Program-made: the position numbers and the translations under genes
From: Branchipolynoe longqiensis
Taxonomy: Eukaryota > Annelida > Polychaeta > Phyllodocida > Polynoidae
NCBI GenBank assembly: GCA_030323885.1
Contig: CM059187.1
Span: 82,606,027 to 82,670,026 of the forward strand
Direction of reading: 5' to 3'
Length of the DNA: 64,000 nucleotides
In this document: positions 21,680-32,460 of the stretch, piece after piece
Position numbering within the stretch: position 1 is the first letter of the stretch
How the letters are laid out: each line of letters opens with the position of its first letter
The notes under the pieces: model-generated
What the model saw: the letters and a program-made list of their open reading frames with translations, nothing else
What the model was told of the DNA's origin: nothing
Databases searched by the model: none

Positions 21680-22013
21680 CAGTATAACCCCGTTAAACCA
21701 AGCTCGGTTAAACCAAATGATCGGTTAATCCTAACTTTGTTGGTGGCTGGCAAAATATTACCATTTATCATATAAAAAAGTTGGTTAAGCCAAAGTTGGT
21801 TAATTCAAATTATTGGTTAATCCAACCAAAATTGTCGGACGCCAGGCCACTTCCGGTACAGTTAAACCAAACTTTGATGTGGTTATAAGGTCATCTGAGA
21901 CCCCACCAACTTTTTTATATGATTAAATGGTCGTAATTTGCCGGGCCGCCAAAATATTTTTTGATTAAACAATCATTTGGTTTAACCAAGCTTGGTTTAA
22001 CGAGGTTATACTG
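21680..22013. mobile_element. MITE family P, copy 2
   Basis: CAGTATAACCCCGTTAAACC to GTTTAACGAGGTTATACTG, flanked by TA. Longer than the 83-262 copy, with an extra set of GGTTAATC/GATTAACC modules in the middle. Confidence 0.8.
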
Positions 22014-22032
22014 TATATACATCAACACCAAT

Positions 22033-22089
22033 AATCTGTTTGTTTGTTGTTTTACATCATAGCAACATCTAAGGTCATATCAGGATGGG
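22033..22089 (-). mobile_element. SINE-1 tail fragment
   Basis: GTTTTACATCATAGCAACATCTAAGGTCATATCAGGATGG; only the 3' end is present. Confidence 0.6.
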
Positions 22090-22265
22090 AAAACCAATAA
22101 TCAAAGTGTCCACATAGATTGTATATTACATACATAGGCCTAATGCACCCACGTTTTTGCCAAAGCAAAATCAAAGTCGAAGCCAAAGCTTGGTTAAACC
22201 AATGATCGGTTAATTCAAACAAATGTCTAGGGTCCCTTCAAGTTTGGTTTGACGGGGTTATACTG
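22090..22265 (+). mobile_element. Family P long-type right end
   Basis: Internal block through TTTGCCAAAGC, then GGTTAAACCAATGATCGG, to the terminus GGGGTTATACTG plus TA. It gives the uninterrupted version of the site occupied by the solo LTR at 1432-1969. Confidence 0.65.
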
Positions 22266-22467
22266 TATATGGTAGCCGATGCAGTGTGATACCTGTAGGG
22301 GATTAGAGCTCCATCCTAATTTCACCCTCGGTTGTAGTGTCAGTACAGGGCGTTACCATGACGTAAGTAGGTAAATAATGCTTATATAATGGCCGTGTAA
22401 GGATGGCTATGATAGGGATGATTATTATATAAGAACATCGTTGACGGTTCCATTTGTATACTGGTCT

Positions 22468-22785
22468 TTTTTCTTCTTGAAGATTTATACTGCCTATCCT
22501 GGATAAGTCTGAATAGACTTGTTTTCACCATTAAACAGTTTGTCGATAGAAAGCCCAAGCCTACACTTTTACCGACCCAAGGGATTTTTAACCTCCCACA
22601 CCACATAGACATGGTATGAGAGCAACTGGCCTTTGATGGTGCTGTAAGTTCTACACAGCGGTGGAAATCCAAATTGGCAGAGGTCGGGGCATGGGGAATC
22701 GAACCACCGACCTTCAGATTAGGAGTCCGACCTCGAAAAAAGGCAGACACTCTAACCACTCCGCTACAGAGAACACATGTCTTAC
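22468..22785 (-). mobile_element. SINE-2 copy 2
   Basis: Reverse-strand match to 17272-17592. The head reads TCTGTAGCGGAGTGGTTAGA with B box GGTTCGATTCCC. A 137-codon minus-strand frame across it is a by-product. Confidence 0.78.
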
Positions 22786-23054
22786 TACATGTCATTCACA
22801 CAACATCCGGAGTATGTTTCCCGTATCTACAGACGCTATCAATCTCTACATTAGATGTTATCAGTTTATCAGCGTGGAAGGTCGTTAACACTGGCTAATG
22901 CCGGCTGATCCCAACAGTCAAGAGTTTGACCCTTCGTCTCTACGGGTTCACCAGGCTAAACTAGGCGATAAATCAACCATAGCAAATAGTTTAGATTCCA
23001 AATAACCAACTAGCTGCTGCCATAGTCGGTTCTGGTACTTGAGAATCTGTACAT

Positions 23055-23527
23055 GAGTCAGCCTCACGAAAATGGGCCAATTGGTGGTCAATTTAAGATG
23101 TCGGCATCACAATTCTTAAAAGTGTAGTGCATTTCTTTGTTTCATATTAAATTATCCTAGAAACAAATGAGGTTGTTGTCTTTTCTCGACGTTTACATTC
23201 AGGATAAATTTAAGGACTTTCCAACACCTCTGTCAATGCTAAACTATAATTATACCAATCGATGCCGACATCCAATGCTCGACGCCGACAACTTTAACAG
23301 ATGTCGGCATCGCAATTCTTAAAGAGTAGTGCATTTCTTTGTTTTATATTAAATTATCCTAGAAACAAATAAGTTTGGTGTATTTTCTCGACCTTTACAT
23401 TCAGAATAATTTTAAGGACTTTCCAACACCTCTGTCAATGTTAAATTATAATTATACCGATCGACGCCGATATCCAATGCTCGACGGCGACAACTTCCCA
23501 AATTGGCCTCTTTTCGTGATCCTGACA
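23055..23527. mobile_element. MITE family J, copy 1, with internal duplication
   Basis: Ends GAGTCAGCCTCACGAAAA and TTTTCGTGATCCTGAC. The centre (from GATGTCGGCATC at about 23088) is present twice, second copy from about 23299, each ending near CCAATGCTCGACG. The single-centre version is at 56302-56572. Confidence 0.75.
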
Positions 23528-24549
23528 CTTATATATGTCCCGGTCGTCTTTAGGGAACTTCAATGCCCTGAGTCTTAAATTCCATATGGAGTGCCAGCGT
23601 TAAGATAGCATTCCATATGTGGTCTACAAATCTTAATGCCTGTGAGGTATGCAGCAACTTGTTTATGTTTGTTTTGAAAACAGTACACTCGGTTTGCATT
23701 CGCAACAATTGCTCCATGTAGCAGTAATCCAGCGCGACTGTGAACTGAGTGTGTCATTTCCAATACACACAGTGAAAAGTCGCCACATACCTCATGCACA
23801 TTCTCATATGCATTCCGTTACTGCATAGTGCATTGATGGAATCCTAGCTTTATTTGTAGACTGCTGTAAGCTAAAGAGGATTATATGGTCCAGCAAATAA
23901 ATACAAACTTTAATTAATGAAACACATATTCCAAAGGAGAAATCAAATCACGTTTGCAACGCAATGCTATATCCAGTGGTCTGGTTGGTTTATTGATTTA
24001 TTGATTGATTGATTAGTGATGGTGTCCGCAGCAAAAGCCATGTTCACTGCAAAATATAATATTTGTTGCTTTTTCTATCACTTTTATTTCACGGAAATAA
24101 ATGTGTTATTCACATTCATATGTGTACATTGAAATGTACAGGAAACTCCGTGGACTGGTACTGGTGGTACTAGCATATATTATTAACAGCCCATTAATCA
24201 TTCATAATACTTGCAGATTAAAATCTTCGGATTAAAGTGGAACTATGATTGTTATAGGACATCATAGTAACACACTGCGGTCCATGTCCAATTACCTCCC
24301 GTTGTGAACATAATAAAGGCAGTGTTATATAACTGGACCACCATAGCCATATGTCTGTCTGATTCTACATGCATATATGCAATATAGAATGGCTTGCATT
24401 TCTGGGTTACTAGTTCATAGTGAGTGACACATGAATAGCTGAGTCGGTGACTATGTTTGCACCATTCCCTCAATACAACCAAGGTGATATGCAACTACTA
24501 ATACGAGGATGCCGAGTTCCGCTGCTCCCTCAGGGAACAGTTAAACCTG
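23528..24549. other. No gene seen
   Basis: Includes a TTGATTGATTGATT run near 23990-24013 like a LINE 3' tail, but no LINE body. A minus-strand frame at 24252-24494 lacks splice or composition support. Confidence 0.4.
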
Positions 24550-25019
24550 GGGTCGTATTCGATTAACATGACCCGGGCGACTCGGGTCACCTGAGTTGCT
24601 AGAATTTCAAATTGAACACCACAAGTGGAGTTGACAAAAACACGTGCCATGTGCAAAAAGGCCCAACCCCAGTAACCCATGTCCTGGCTGGGGGTGGCTA
24701 GAAATGATGACGTCACATTTGCACTGGTAGTGTCCTGCAGGATAACAGCTCAGTCCTAAATGAATTTTTGTTGGTATTAACCCAGATTAATTAAATGGAA
24801 ATATAACTAAACTATGCAATCATAAAATACTTTAAATCCTATTTTGCTGTAGTTATATTGGTTATTAAAAAAGAAAAAAAATAGGTTTTTGATTAAGCCA
24901 CAATCTTGTCCACCCCGAACGTGGAGAAGCGTATTCGATTATCTAACCGGAGTCTGTAGGATGTGCGCATGCGCCAAAAAGTGGCTCGGGTGACGCAAGT
25001 TGATTAATCGAATACGCCC
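24550..25019. mobile_element. MITE family K
   Basis: GGTCGTATTCGATTAACATG with GGCGACTCGGG at the left; GCTCGGGTGACGC and GATTAATCGAATACGCC at the right form an imperfect terminal inverted repeat. The centre is AT-rich. One copy only here. Confidence 0.65.
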
Positions 25020-25283
25020 TGGGTTTCGGCATGCCGGGTGACAGCTTCAGCTTAGACGATGGAAATTGGTCGAGGGGATCAGTAATCTCACATACTTTCT
25101 TTAGACCCCGCAATGTTGAATTGTCCAGGTTATATGCAAAGGCCTTGCTTGGGATTTTCAGGTGGGACGCAGATGAAATAAAGCGTGATTTGAATAAAAT
25201 GCCATGGATTATATCAAATGCTATAAAACATCATATATGCTAATCCTAAACTAGGAATAGGACCCTGAGGTGTGAAATGTCAC

Positions 25284-25352
25284 AAGTCAGCATCCGTGCC
25301 TGATATGACCATGGATATTGCTAGGACGTAAAACCCCAACAACAACAAAACA
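25284..25352 (+). mobile_element. SINE-1 tail fragment
   Basis: CCTGATATGACC through GCTAGGACGTAAAACCCC and an AACAACAAAAC run. Confidence 0.6.
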
Positions 25353-25532
25353 AACCTACCTGTGTGCCCGTATGTGTTGCTGATTGTATGAATGCACGCA
25401 TGCCTCACATGCGCATACCTCCCCTTGCCCACCTATCAGTAACTTCAGTAATTACCCACTTTCATATCGCCTCCTGTTGAGTTTCCTCCCTTCCCTCCTC
25501 CAGCGTGTGACCCTTAACTCTTAGTGACCTAC

Positions 25533-25723
25533 CTTCAGTCTCCAGACGGAAAGCCTCCTCCAGGTCCTGTGGCCTCAGACACCGTATCTCCCCTTGCAGC
25601 TTCATCGCCGCCCTCACACTGTCGAGCATTGAGGCTGACTGGCCTAACCGACTCAACACTGCCCCGCCTCCCCAGTCGAGCCTCCCGCCGGCCGGGTGGG
25701 TGGTTGGCTGGCTGGCTGGCTGC
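25533..25723 (-). CDS. Probable internal exon, unidentified host gene
   Basis: Read on the minus strand, an open frame runs from an acceptor region to a strong donor, CTGAAG|GTAGGTCAC, at 25533. The acceptor lies in CCCCGGGCGTAG followed by four CAG-ending CCAG repeats, so the precise 5' edge (25723 or up to about 16 bp inside) is uncertain. The last residues include SMLDSVRAAMKLQGEIRCL and PQDLEEAFRLETE, a composition typical of real protein: mixed, acidic and helical. The exon ends in phase 1. The sequence is much more GC-rich than its surroundings. No family recognised. The plus strand is also open, as is common in GC-rich DNA, but it lacks matching splice sites. It may belong to the same transcript as 31617-31903. 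Confidence 0.5.
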
Positions 25724-25899
25724 CTACGCCCGGGGGCCGGGTCAGAAGCGGTTATTATATTATAAGCCGATGAAAGCTTCCCATTTTCGAAACCAAACAC
25801 TTAGCTAGATGTAATCCTCCATATCCGACTTAGATACTGGTGTAATCCTCCATATCCGACTTAGATACAGTTAGGCATATGTTGCAGGCTGGTGCTGCT

Positions 25900-27162
25900 G
25901 TCCTGTGCTGTGCTGTGTTGTGCTGTGGTGTGCTGTGTTGTACTGTTGTGTGTTGTGTTGTGTTGTGATATGTTGTGCTGTATTGTACTGTGGTGTGTTG
26001 TGGTGTGTTGTATTGTGGTGTGGTGTGGTGTGCTGTCATGTGGGGTGATGTAATGTGCTGTCATGGGTTGTACTGTGATGTGATGTGTTGTGTTGTGATG
26101 TGCCGTATTGTGTTGTGATGTGATGTGTTGTGATTTGTTGTGATGTGTTGTGTTGTGATGTGTTGTGATGTGTTGTGTTGTGATGTGATGTGATGTGTTG
26201 TGGTGTGATGTGATGTGTTGTGTTGTGGTGCGATGTTTTGTGATGTGATGTGATGTGATGTGCCCTGCTGTGCTGTGGTGTGTTCTGATGTGTTGTGTTG
26301 TGCTGTGATGTGATGTGTTGTGATGTCCTGTGATGTGATGTGTTGTGGTGTTCTGTGATGTGCTGTGTTGTGATGTGATGTGCTGTGTTGTGTTGTGATG
26401 TGCTGTGTTGTGGTGTGTTGTGCTGTGATGTGATGTGTTGTGATGTGCTGTGATGTGATGTGTTGTGTTGTGCGGTGATGTGGTGTGTTGTGATGTGTTG
26501 TGCTGTGATGTGATGTGTTGCATTGTGCTGTATTGTGTTGTGATGTGATGTGATGTGCTGTGTTGTGCTGTGATGTGCGGTGTTGTGTTGTGTTGTGCCA
26601 CGGTGTGTTGTGTTGTCAGGTGATGTGGTGTGATGTACTGTGATGTGTTGTGATGTGTTGTGCTGTGCTGCGCTGTGATGTGATGTGCTGTGTTGTGTTC
26701 TGCTGTGTTGTGCTGTGCTGTGTTGTGTTGTGTTGTGATGTGATGTGTGTTGATGTGATGTGGTGTGTTATGCTGTGTTCTGATGTGATGTGATGTGTTG
26801 TGTTGTGATGTGATGTGTTGTGATGTGTTGTCTTGTGCTGTGGTGTGCTGTGTTGTGATGTGTTCTGATGTGTTCTGATGTGATGTGATGTGCTGTGTTG
26901 TACTGTGTTGTGTTGTGTTGTGCTGTGCTGTGATTTGTTGTGATGTGATGTGCTGTGTTGTGTTGTGTTGGGCTGGGTTGTGATGTGATGTGCTGTGTTG
27001 TGCTGTGCTGTGTTGTGATGTGCTGTTCTGTGCTGTGATGTGATGTGATGTGCTGGGATGTGCTGAGATGTTTTGTGATATGTTTTGCTGTGCTGTGTTG
27101 TGCTGTGTTGTGCTGTGCTGTGATGTGATGTGCTGTGATCTGATGTGCTGTGCTGTGCTGCT
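25900..27162. repeat. TGTGN pentanucleotide array, 1.26 kb
   Basis: About 250 copies of a 5-bp unit whose first four bases (TGTG) are nearly invariant while the fifth is A, T, C or G. On the minus strand the codons are always CAN, NCA, ANC, CAC and ACA, none of which can be a stop. That explains the 464-codon frame (25861-27255) encoding an H-x-T-x-Q pentapeptide pattern. It is not a gene. Confidence 0.95.
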
Positions 27163-27287
27163 ACATTCAACTCTTGTGTAAGGAAAGCCCATGTCTAGCA
27201 TTTCGGTGCGCACACCAACTATGATTGTGTATGGTGTCATTTCAAATGTCACCAAAGATAACCCTTTTAATTAAATATCACTCCAAA

Positions 27288-27372
27288 TCATTGGTTTGAC
27301 TTCGGGGTTCGAATCCCCATGATCTACTACAAAAATGGCAAGCAGACGATCAACCCATTTGGCCACCCCACT
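27288..27372 (-). mobile_element. SINE-1 head fragment
   Basis: ATTGGTTTGACTTCGGGGTTCGAATCCCC and AACCCATTTGGCCACCCC correspond to the minus-strand tRNA-like head. Confidence 0.6.
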
Positions 27373-27517
27373 TGAATGTCCCATAAATAGCTGGGTATTG
27401 ATTCATATACTAGCTCCGCGTGGTTATGAACATTAAATCCGCACAAACAGCTGTAGGAGTGGAACTGCTACTGGTAGTGTTCCTAATAAATCATGACTGG
27501 TCGCAATACTCACATAC

Positions 27518-27706
27518 TGGTTGATTTAGCGGGAACCATGCACCACCCCTCCTCCTCTGCACATTGTGTTTTAGACCCATCTTCAGGTGAATGGATAATT
27601 TCATCTTTCCATCCACTTGAGTGCCCCCGGATCCCCCTAGCAAGCTCGCCGTTGCCACCACTCGGGTTCCATTCCCGCAAGGCAAAACCTCAAGGCCCAT
27701 TACATA
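27518..27706 (-). CDS. Weak exon candidate
   Basis: The minus strand is open between a possible acceptor (GTTAGGTACTAG) and a good donor (CAACCA|GTATGTGAG). It would encode a glycine- and basic-rich segment including VVATASLLGGSGGTQVDGK. Composition is not convincing and the plus strand is open too. It is listed because it lies between two other minus-strand exon candidates. Confidence 0.2.
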
Positions 27707-28139
27707 CCTAGTACCTAACATCTTTCTTGAAATTGACTCAATACCACTCACATATAAATGTCCACTACAATCTCAGACATCCATTCCATTCATCAAATCA
27801 TACAATACAAAGAACTAACAATTATTAATTAAATGTGTCAAACCATATTGCAAAGATTAACATCATACACATTGACATCCAGTGTTCCTGTCGCCATCAT
27901 ACCATATCCTTCAGTATATAATGACTTACATTTATGGGCAAATCAGTGTAGGTATTTACTAGATACCAGTATATTAATTATGATTAGATCCACTGATATG
28001 CATATATAATGTCATGTATTTCAAAATGTGTATATATATATTGTTGATGTACAAAAAAGGAAAGAAGGAAAAAAGTGTTTAAAGACAATTCTAGAACCAT
28101 GCAATACACATTCACTGAATGCGTGCTGCTTTTATTGGA
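27707..28139. other. No gene seen
   Basis: AT-rich; no repeat or coding signal recognised. Confidence 0.4.
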
Positions 28140-28380
28140 CTGGAATTGTACACAGTTAGTACTACAGCTGATACTTCATTTATAAAATGTATAATACTGT
28201 CAGTATCAAACAGGATTTGCATGCAGTTACTATTACAACTGATAGTAGTTTCATTTATGTATTAAGGAATTGTACTGTATGGCCGGAAGACCAGTGCTCT
28301 GCCGCTGACAAGAGATATTATTCGATGAATAAAATACATTTTAGTAAAAATAAAAAGGATTCTCAGTACCTCCAGGTTGG
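28140..28380 (+). repeat. Interspersed repeat X, copy 2
   Basis: Shares GAAGACCAGTGCTCTGCCGC and GAATAAAATACATTTTAGTAA with 13985-14170. An overlapping 120-codon frame continues beyond the repeat without support. Confidence 0.6.
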
Positions 28381-28564
28381 CAACACTGTACACCGTGTGA
28401 ATACCATACGTAAATCTATGACATACACGGACCCATATCGCGGTGTTCAGAGGCAGTCCCTAGTAACGAGCAATGTACACCGCTATGGGGAACGCCATGG
28501 TGTCGCCGGCTGTCGGGTAAATACGGAACTAACGGATATTGCTATTTAAACCTCTTTAGTTTCA

Positions 28565-28672
28565 CCAGGCTTGAATTATTCACAGTCTATCAGAACAGCA
28601 CAACATCGGGACAAGTGGAGAACCATTGCATCCAACCCTCGACTAGAGGATGGAACTATTGATTGATTGAGT
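28565..28672 (+). mobile_element. LINE-type 3' end with (TTGA)n tail
   Basis: Matches 38328-38435 on the opposite strand from CAGGCTTGAATTATTCACAG to GACTAGAGGATGGAACTATT, ending in ATTGATTGATTGAG. Short tandem tails of this form are usual for CR1/L2-type LINEs, but no ORF is present in either copy. Confidence 0.5.
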
Positions 28673-28675
28673 TTC

Positions 28676-29519
28676 ACCAGAGAGCGTGTATATAAACAGA
28701 TGAGAGAGACAACTCCCCCCATACTAGAGCATGTAACAGCTGCCGACTGTGGCGCTCCAAGTGGTGGTTGTTGAACAGCTTAAGCATATGGGCAAACCTC
28801 AAGACATTTTCAATGGCAGTGAGCAATCTTCATACAGAAAACATTAAATATCTCTAAAACTACAACACCTAGAAACAAACTGATTGGAATACACATAGAA
28901 AACATGTTTACCAACGAGATTATATTAAATTGATATGGTTAGGCTTCTGGATTTCTATTAATTTTGAATAAAACTGACGTTTTTCACGACGCGTACGGCA
29001 AACTCAAGGCATTGTCAATGGCCTTGAGCAGTCTTCGTACAGAAAAAGTTAAATATCTCTAAAACTACACTACATAGAAACAAACTGTCTGGAACACATA
29101 TAGAAAACATATTTAACAATGAGACTATATTAAATTTACATGGCTAGGGTTCTGAATTTCTATTAATTTTGAATAAAATACACGTTTTGCACTACACGTA
29201 CGGCAAACTCAAGGCATTGTCAATGGCGGTGAGCAATCTTCATACAGAAAACGTTAAATATCTCTAAAACTACACCACATAGAAACAAACCGCTTGGAAG
29301 ACATATAGAAAACATATTTACCAAATGGATTATATTAAATTGATAAGGTTAGGCTTCTGGATTTCTTTTAATTTTGAATAAAAACAAATGTTTTGAATTG
29401 AGCGTACCGGCAAACTCATGGCTTGTTCAACACTAACCGCCAGGAACGCCACTGTAGCCTGTGTTACCGTTTTTCGCGGGAGTTGTCCCTCTCATCTGTT
29501 TATATACACGCTCTCTGGT
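28676..29519. mobile_element. Palindrome-flanked 206-bp satellite element, locus 1
   Basis: Inverted ends start ACCAGAGAGCGTGTATATAA and extend about 42 bp with one mismatch, then about 100 bp imperfectly. Between them are three head-to-tail units of 205-207 bp starting GGCAAACTCAAGGCATTGTC at 28791, 28997, 29202 and (partial) 29409. The unit recurs at 51.7-52.1 kb and 60.1-60.7 kb, where the inverted ends are different sequences. Related architectures (tandem core plus inverted flanks) are known from bivalve mobile elements, but I cannot assign this one. Confidence 0.75.
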
Positions 29520-29539
29520 TTAACATCACATCTTCTAAA

Positions 29540-29840
29540 CCAGCCCGCTCATCTAGATTTGAACATATACATCCAATTTTGGTGCACTTTTAAAACACTT
29601 ATTGCGCTATCGAATGGCAGATCATGTAACTTTAATATTTGCTCTTACTCCTGAAGCCTAGGGTGTTAGACTGTGCGCACAGGCCTACCACAGTTAATTT
29701 GACATGCTTTCACTTCAAATATATCTAAGGTTAATCATTTATGATAAACAGACTGATGGACAGTAGCTCAAACTAAATCAAGCCTATTATAACAATCAAC
29801 CTTATATCTCTAAAAAGAATATTTTAAAACGAGCCAGATT
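29540..29840. mobile_element. MITE family B, degenerate copy
   Basis: CTCATCTAGATTTGAACATAT and GACATGCTTTCACTTCAAATAT resemble the family interior; the termini are gone. Confidence 0.45.
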
Positions 29841-29956
29841 TACTTATCTCGCCACCAACGCTATTCCCGATATTGGGATTAATGCTGCAATGTCCCTATG
29901 AACTGATATCCGGCATCTTCGATCCTTGAACGATGGAACTCCTGGTTAATCATCAC

Positions 29957-30299
29957 GACTAGTCCGATGGAGCATCACATTTTCAAACCCAAAACAATTA
30001 TCTAGATTTGATTCCACATATCTGACTTTGATAGTGATGCACTTATTAAGCATTTGACACCACGTAGAAGGGAACACTGAGGCACTTTAATAGAATATGT
30101 TACTGCTGAAGCCTATGGTGTCAGAGTTTTAGCGTGCTTGCCAAAACTAATTTGACATGTTTGCACTTCAAATATCTCAAAAGTTAGCCATTTAAAATAA
30201 AAGTTATTTCAAACTAAGGTAAGGTATATTATAACAATCAATTTAATATATTTATCTCAGAGAAATTACAGAAACTCAAAACCATCGGACTATGCAACT
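29957..30299. mobile_element. MITE family B, copy 2
   Basis: The left end is degraded (GACTAGTCCGATGG); the right end CATCGGACTATGCAACT is followed by TTAA. Interior intact. Confidence 0.7.
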
Positions 30300-30303
30300 T
30301 TAA

Positions 30304-30984
30304 TATCCACCTAGCAAAAACAATTAGGAGACTAAATAAGCGTTATATAATTTAACCTGGATTCCTTCTCACAGCTTCAACATCTGGCTTCCTGATTGAA
30401 CAGCGAGGCTTCATCTACTGACCACATCAGAGCCATTTAAATTACTGCATGCACAAATTAACTCACGGAGTCTTTTAATTACACAATGTTCATTCTAGAT
30501 TAAAGAAGAGTCATTTGCATTAAACTTAGCAACAATCTTGTGAGCAATTTTTGAATTAACTGGGCGAAGTGTAAGTCATACTTCCTTACATTATGATGCA
30601 CTTTTTTTCTATTGCGTTGCAGTTCACAGGGTTCATACAATGTGTTACACTCGCTGATTATGAAGTATATTTCAATAGAAAACAATTGGTCTTCATTATT
30701 TCACTGAGCAGTAGTGACTCCAATTACCATGCTAGGTTGTCACAATTATAAATTGTTAGGTCATTGGGTTCACCTCAAGGGGTGGGGGGTGGAGGGTGGG
30801 GGTGGAGGTGGCGGGGGGGGGGGTATTTGAGTACAGGGTTAGAACCCCATGAGCTGCCACATTGTATTTGGCGCTCCCCTCATTCAGGACTCAAAGCATT
30901 CGGCTGTTCTATCAGGTTAGAGATGCATGCTGACCACTCATCAGCTGCTCATGCTTATCCCATATCCAATGCTGGGAGTAGGCT
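30304..30984. other. No gene seen; poly-G/purine tract
   Basis: Mostly AT-rich. At 30779-30823 a run of G tracts (GGGGTGGGGGGTGG...) is a G-quadruplex candidate on the plus strand. Confidence 0.45.
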
Positions 30985-31389
30985 AGACAAAATATTCACC
31001 CGGTACTTGTAGTACATGGGTGAATGACAATGTAATGTAAATATGTGCGAAAATAGCTTTACTATGGAACAGCAAGTAGAATGCCTGCCTCCAGTGTCAA
31101 ATGGTTACTTATATCGGCATATACTTGGTGAAATGGGAGAGAATGCAAAAAGATAAGATGGCGGCCGCAGAACGCCGTCGATTTCACTTTTAAATCTTTT
31201 TAAGCTAGATATTATATTATATTTTTCAACTCAAAGGTAACGGGCTATCAATAAGACCTATGTAAAGAATAATTGTTGCTTCTTAGATTGTGAAATTAGG
31301 CTCTCAATTCATTAACCCACTTTTTCGACCGTTTTTATATAGGGTTGGTATTCACCTGTGTACTGCGAGTACCGGGTGAACCCTTTATC
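30985..31389. mobile_element. MITE family D, copy 2
   Basis: The left end GACAAAATATTCACCCGGTA is followed by the hairpin GTACTTGTAGTACATGGG; the right end is ACCGGGTGAACCCTTTATC. The interior has AAGATGGCGGCCGCAGAACG. Confidence 0.8.
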
Positions 31390-31616
31390 TAGGAGTAGGC
31401 TAGTTGTGTGGTGCACTGTTTTCATTGACGTCTGAAGCCTCTGTATTTTGAGAAACCTCTTCAACTTAATGTTTATAATAAACAGATAACCAGATAGTAA
31501 TACACCAGTCAATTGATAGATGGCACTATAAATGGGTTATACAAACTGATAGACACTTACCGTATAACTAATAATATAAGCCCTATATGCATACAGAAAC
31601 ATTGCCATTCTATGTT

Positions 31617-31903
31617 TTATTCATCTCCCGTAAATGGCAAACACAGGCACACCCAGCAGTAATAATCGCACAGGGTACAGTTGTCGATACAGCCGTCCGT
31701 GGGCGCCACCTCGGCAGTCACGCTGGGGTTGCGCTGGGTCCGTCGGTCCTTGTCCGTCGGGACCCTGAGGCTGTCGGTGATCCCGGTGGCGACCAGACCG
31801 AGGTTCTCAGCGGTGTTCCGGGTTGGCTGGGAAGCGGCGCGGGGCACGACCGGGGTGGATGGCGGCACTGGCGGCAGTCTGTACAGGGGGAGACCGGGGG
31901 AGG
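31617..31903 (-). CDS. Probable terminal exon, unidentified host gene
   Basis: On the minus strand a pyrimidine-rich acceptor CTTCCGTCTCCAACTCTCAG opens a frame of 95 codons (a second acceptor, CCCCTGTACAG, lies 25 bp in). It includes NTAENLGLVATGITDSLRVP and TQRNPSVTAEVAPTDG, then a cysteine-rich end with CTLCDYYCWVCLC and a TAA at 31617-31619. The proline/serine-rich start and varied composition look like protein. Cautions: the stop overlaps AATAAA, leaving almost no 3' UTR, and GC-richness keeps all frames open. A GGCT|GTATCG donor inside could end the exon earlier. No family recognised. Confidence 0.4.
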
Positions 31904-31939
31904 CTGAGAGTTGGAGACGGAAGCAGCGGGCAAAATAGA

Positions 31940-32418
31940 CCACTGATAGACAGGCAAGATTAATGTTAAAATACACACTGTACGCGTCTGAAGTGATTTA
32001 GAGAAGAGTCAATTCCCTACACTTATTTAGGTTCAAATTCAAGCAGCATATGTTGCATTGACTTGCATTGCCATCTTTGTATTGTTTTCCAGAATATCAC
32101 TGAAAAGCAGGATTATCCAACACAAATTATTTACTATGAAAATAACATAAATTGTGTAAGTAATGTAACCATATTATCTATGTGAGTACGAACATTTGAT
32201 GACCATGACTGACCTTCTTCCAGTTTCAGGGGTGCCTTGGGATATCTCCATGGTAAAAGACGATTTCCACCACTAAGCCGCCCTCTGACGGAAGGGGCAA
32301 TAACTAATGCAGTGGGGCGCTGTCAAAGATATTGCATAGGATAGTACCCAATATCATAGGAGCCGACAGCAAACTACTGGAAAATAGAATATAAATGCCC
32401 AATGTAAGGGATGCTTGT
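31940..32418. other. No gene seen
   Basis: A small AG-rich patch near 32212-32330 contains TCTTCCAG but no convincing exon. Confidence 0.35.
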
Positions 32419-32460
32419 TTATGGGGGTCTTACGTTTTCGCAACATCTAAGTTCATATCT

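Noticed and set aside
22382..22795. 137-codon minus-strand frame
   Set aside because: It lies almost entirely within a SINE-2 copy; the matching copy at 17272 has the frame broken.
23375..23578. Short frame (YFLDLYIQ...TDRRR) shared with 56225-56455
   Set aside because: The similarity is at DNA level across a MITE; the shared segment is short, lacks a start or splice context and continues into different sequence at each locus.
25861..27255. 464-codon HxTxQ-repeat open frame on the minus strand
   Set aside because: CACAN pentamers cannot produce a stop codon in any minus-strand frame; the frame is arithmetic, not selection.
28187..28549. 120-codon plus-strand frame
   Set aside because: The first half is interspersed repeat X, shared in sequence with 13985-14170 on the other strand; no splice sites or family match in the rest.
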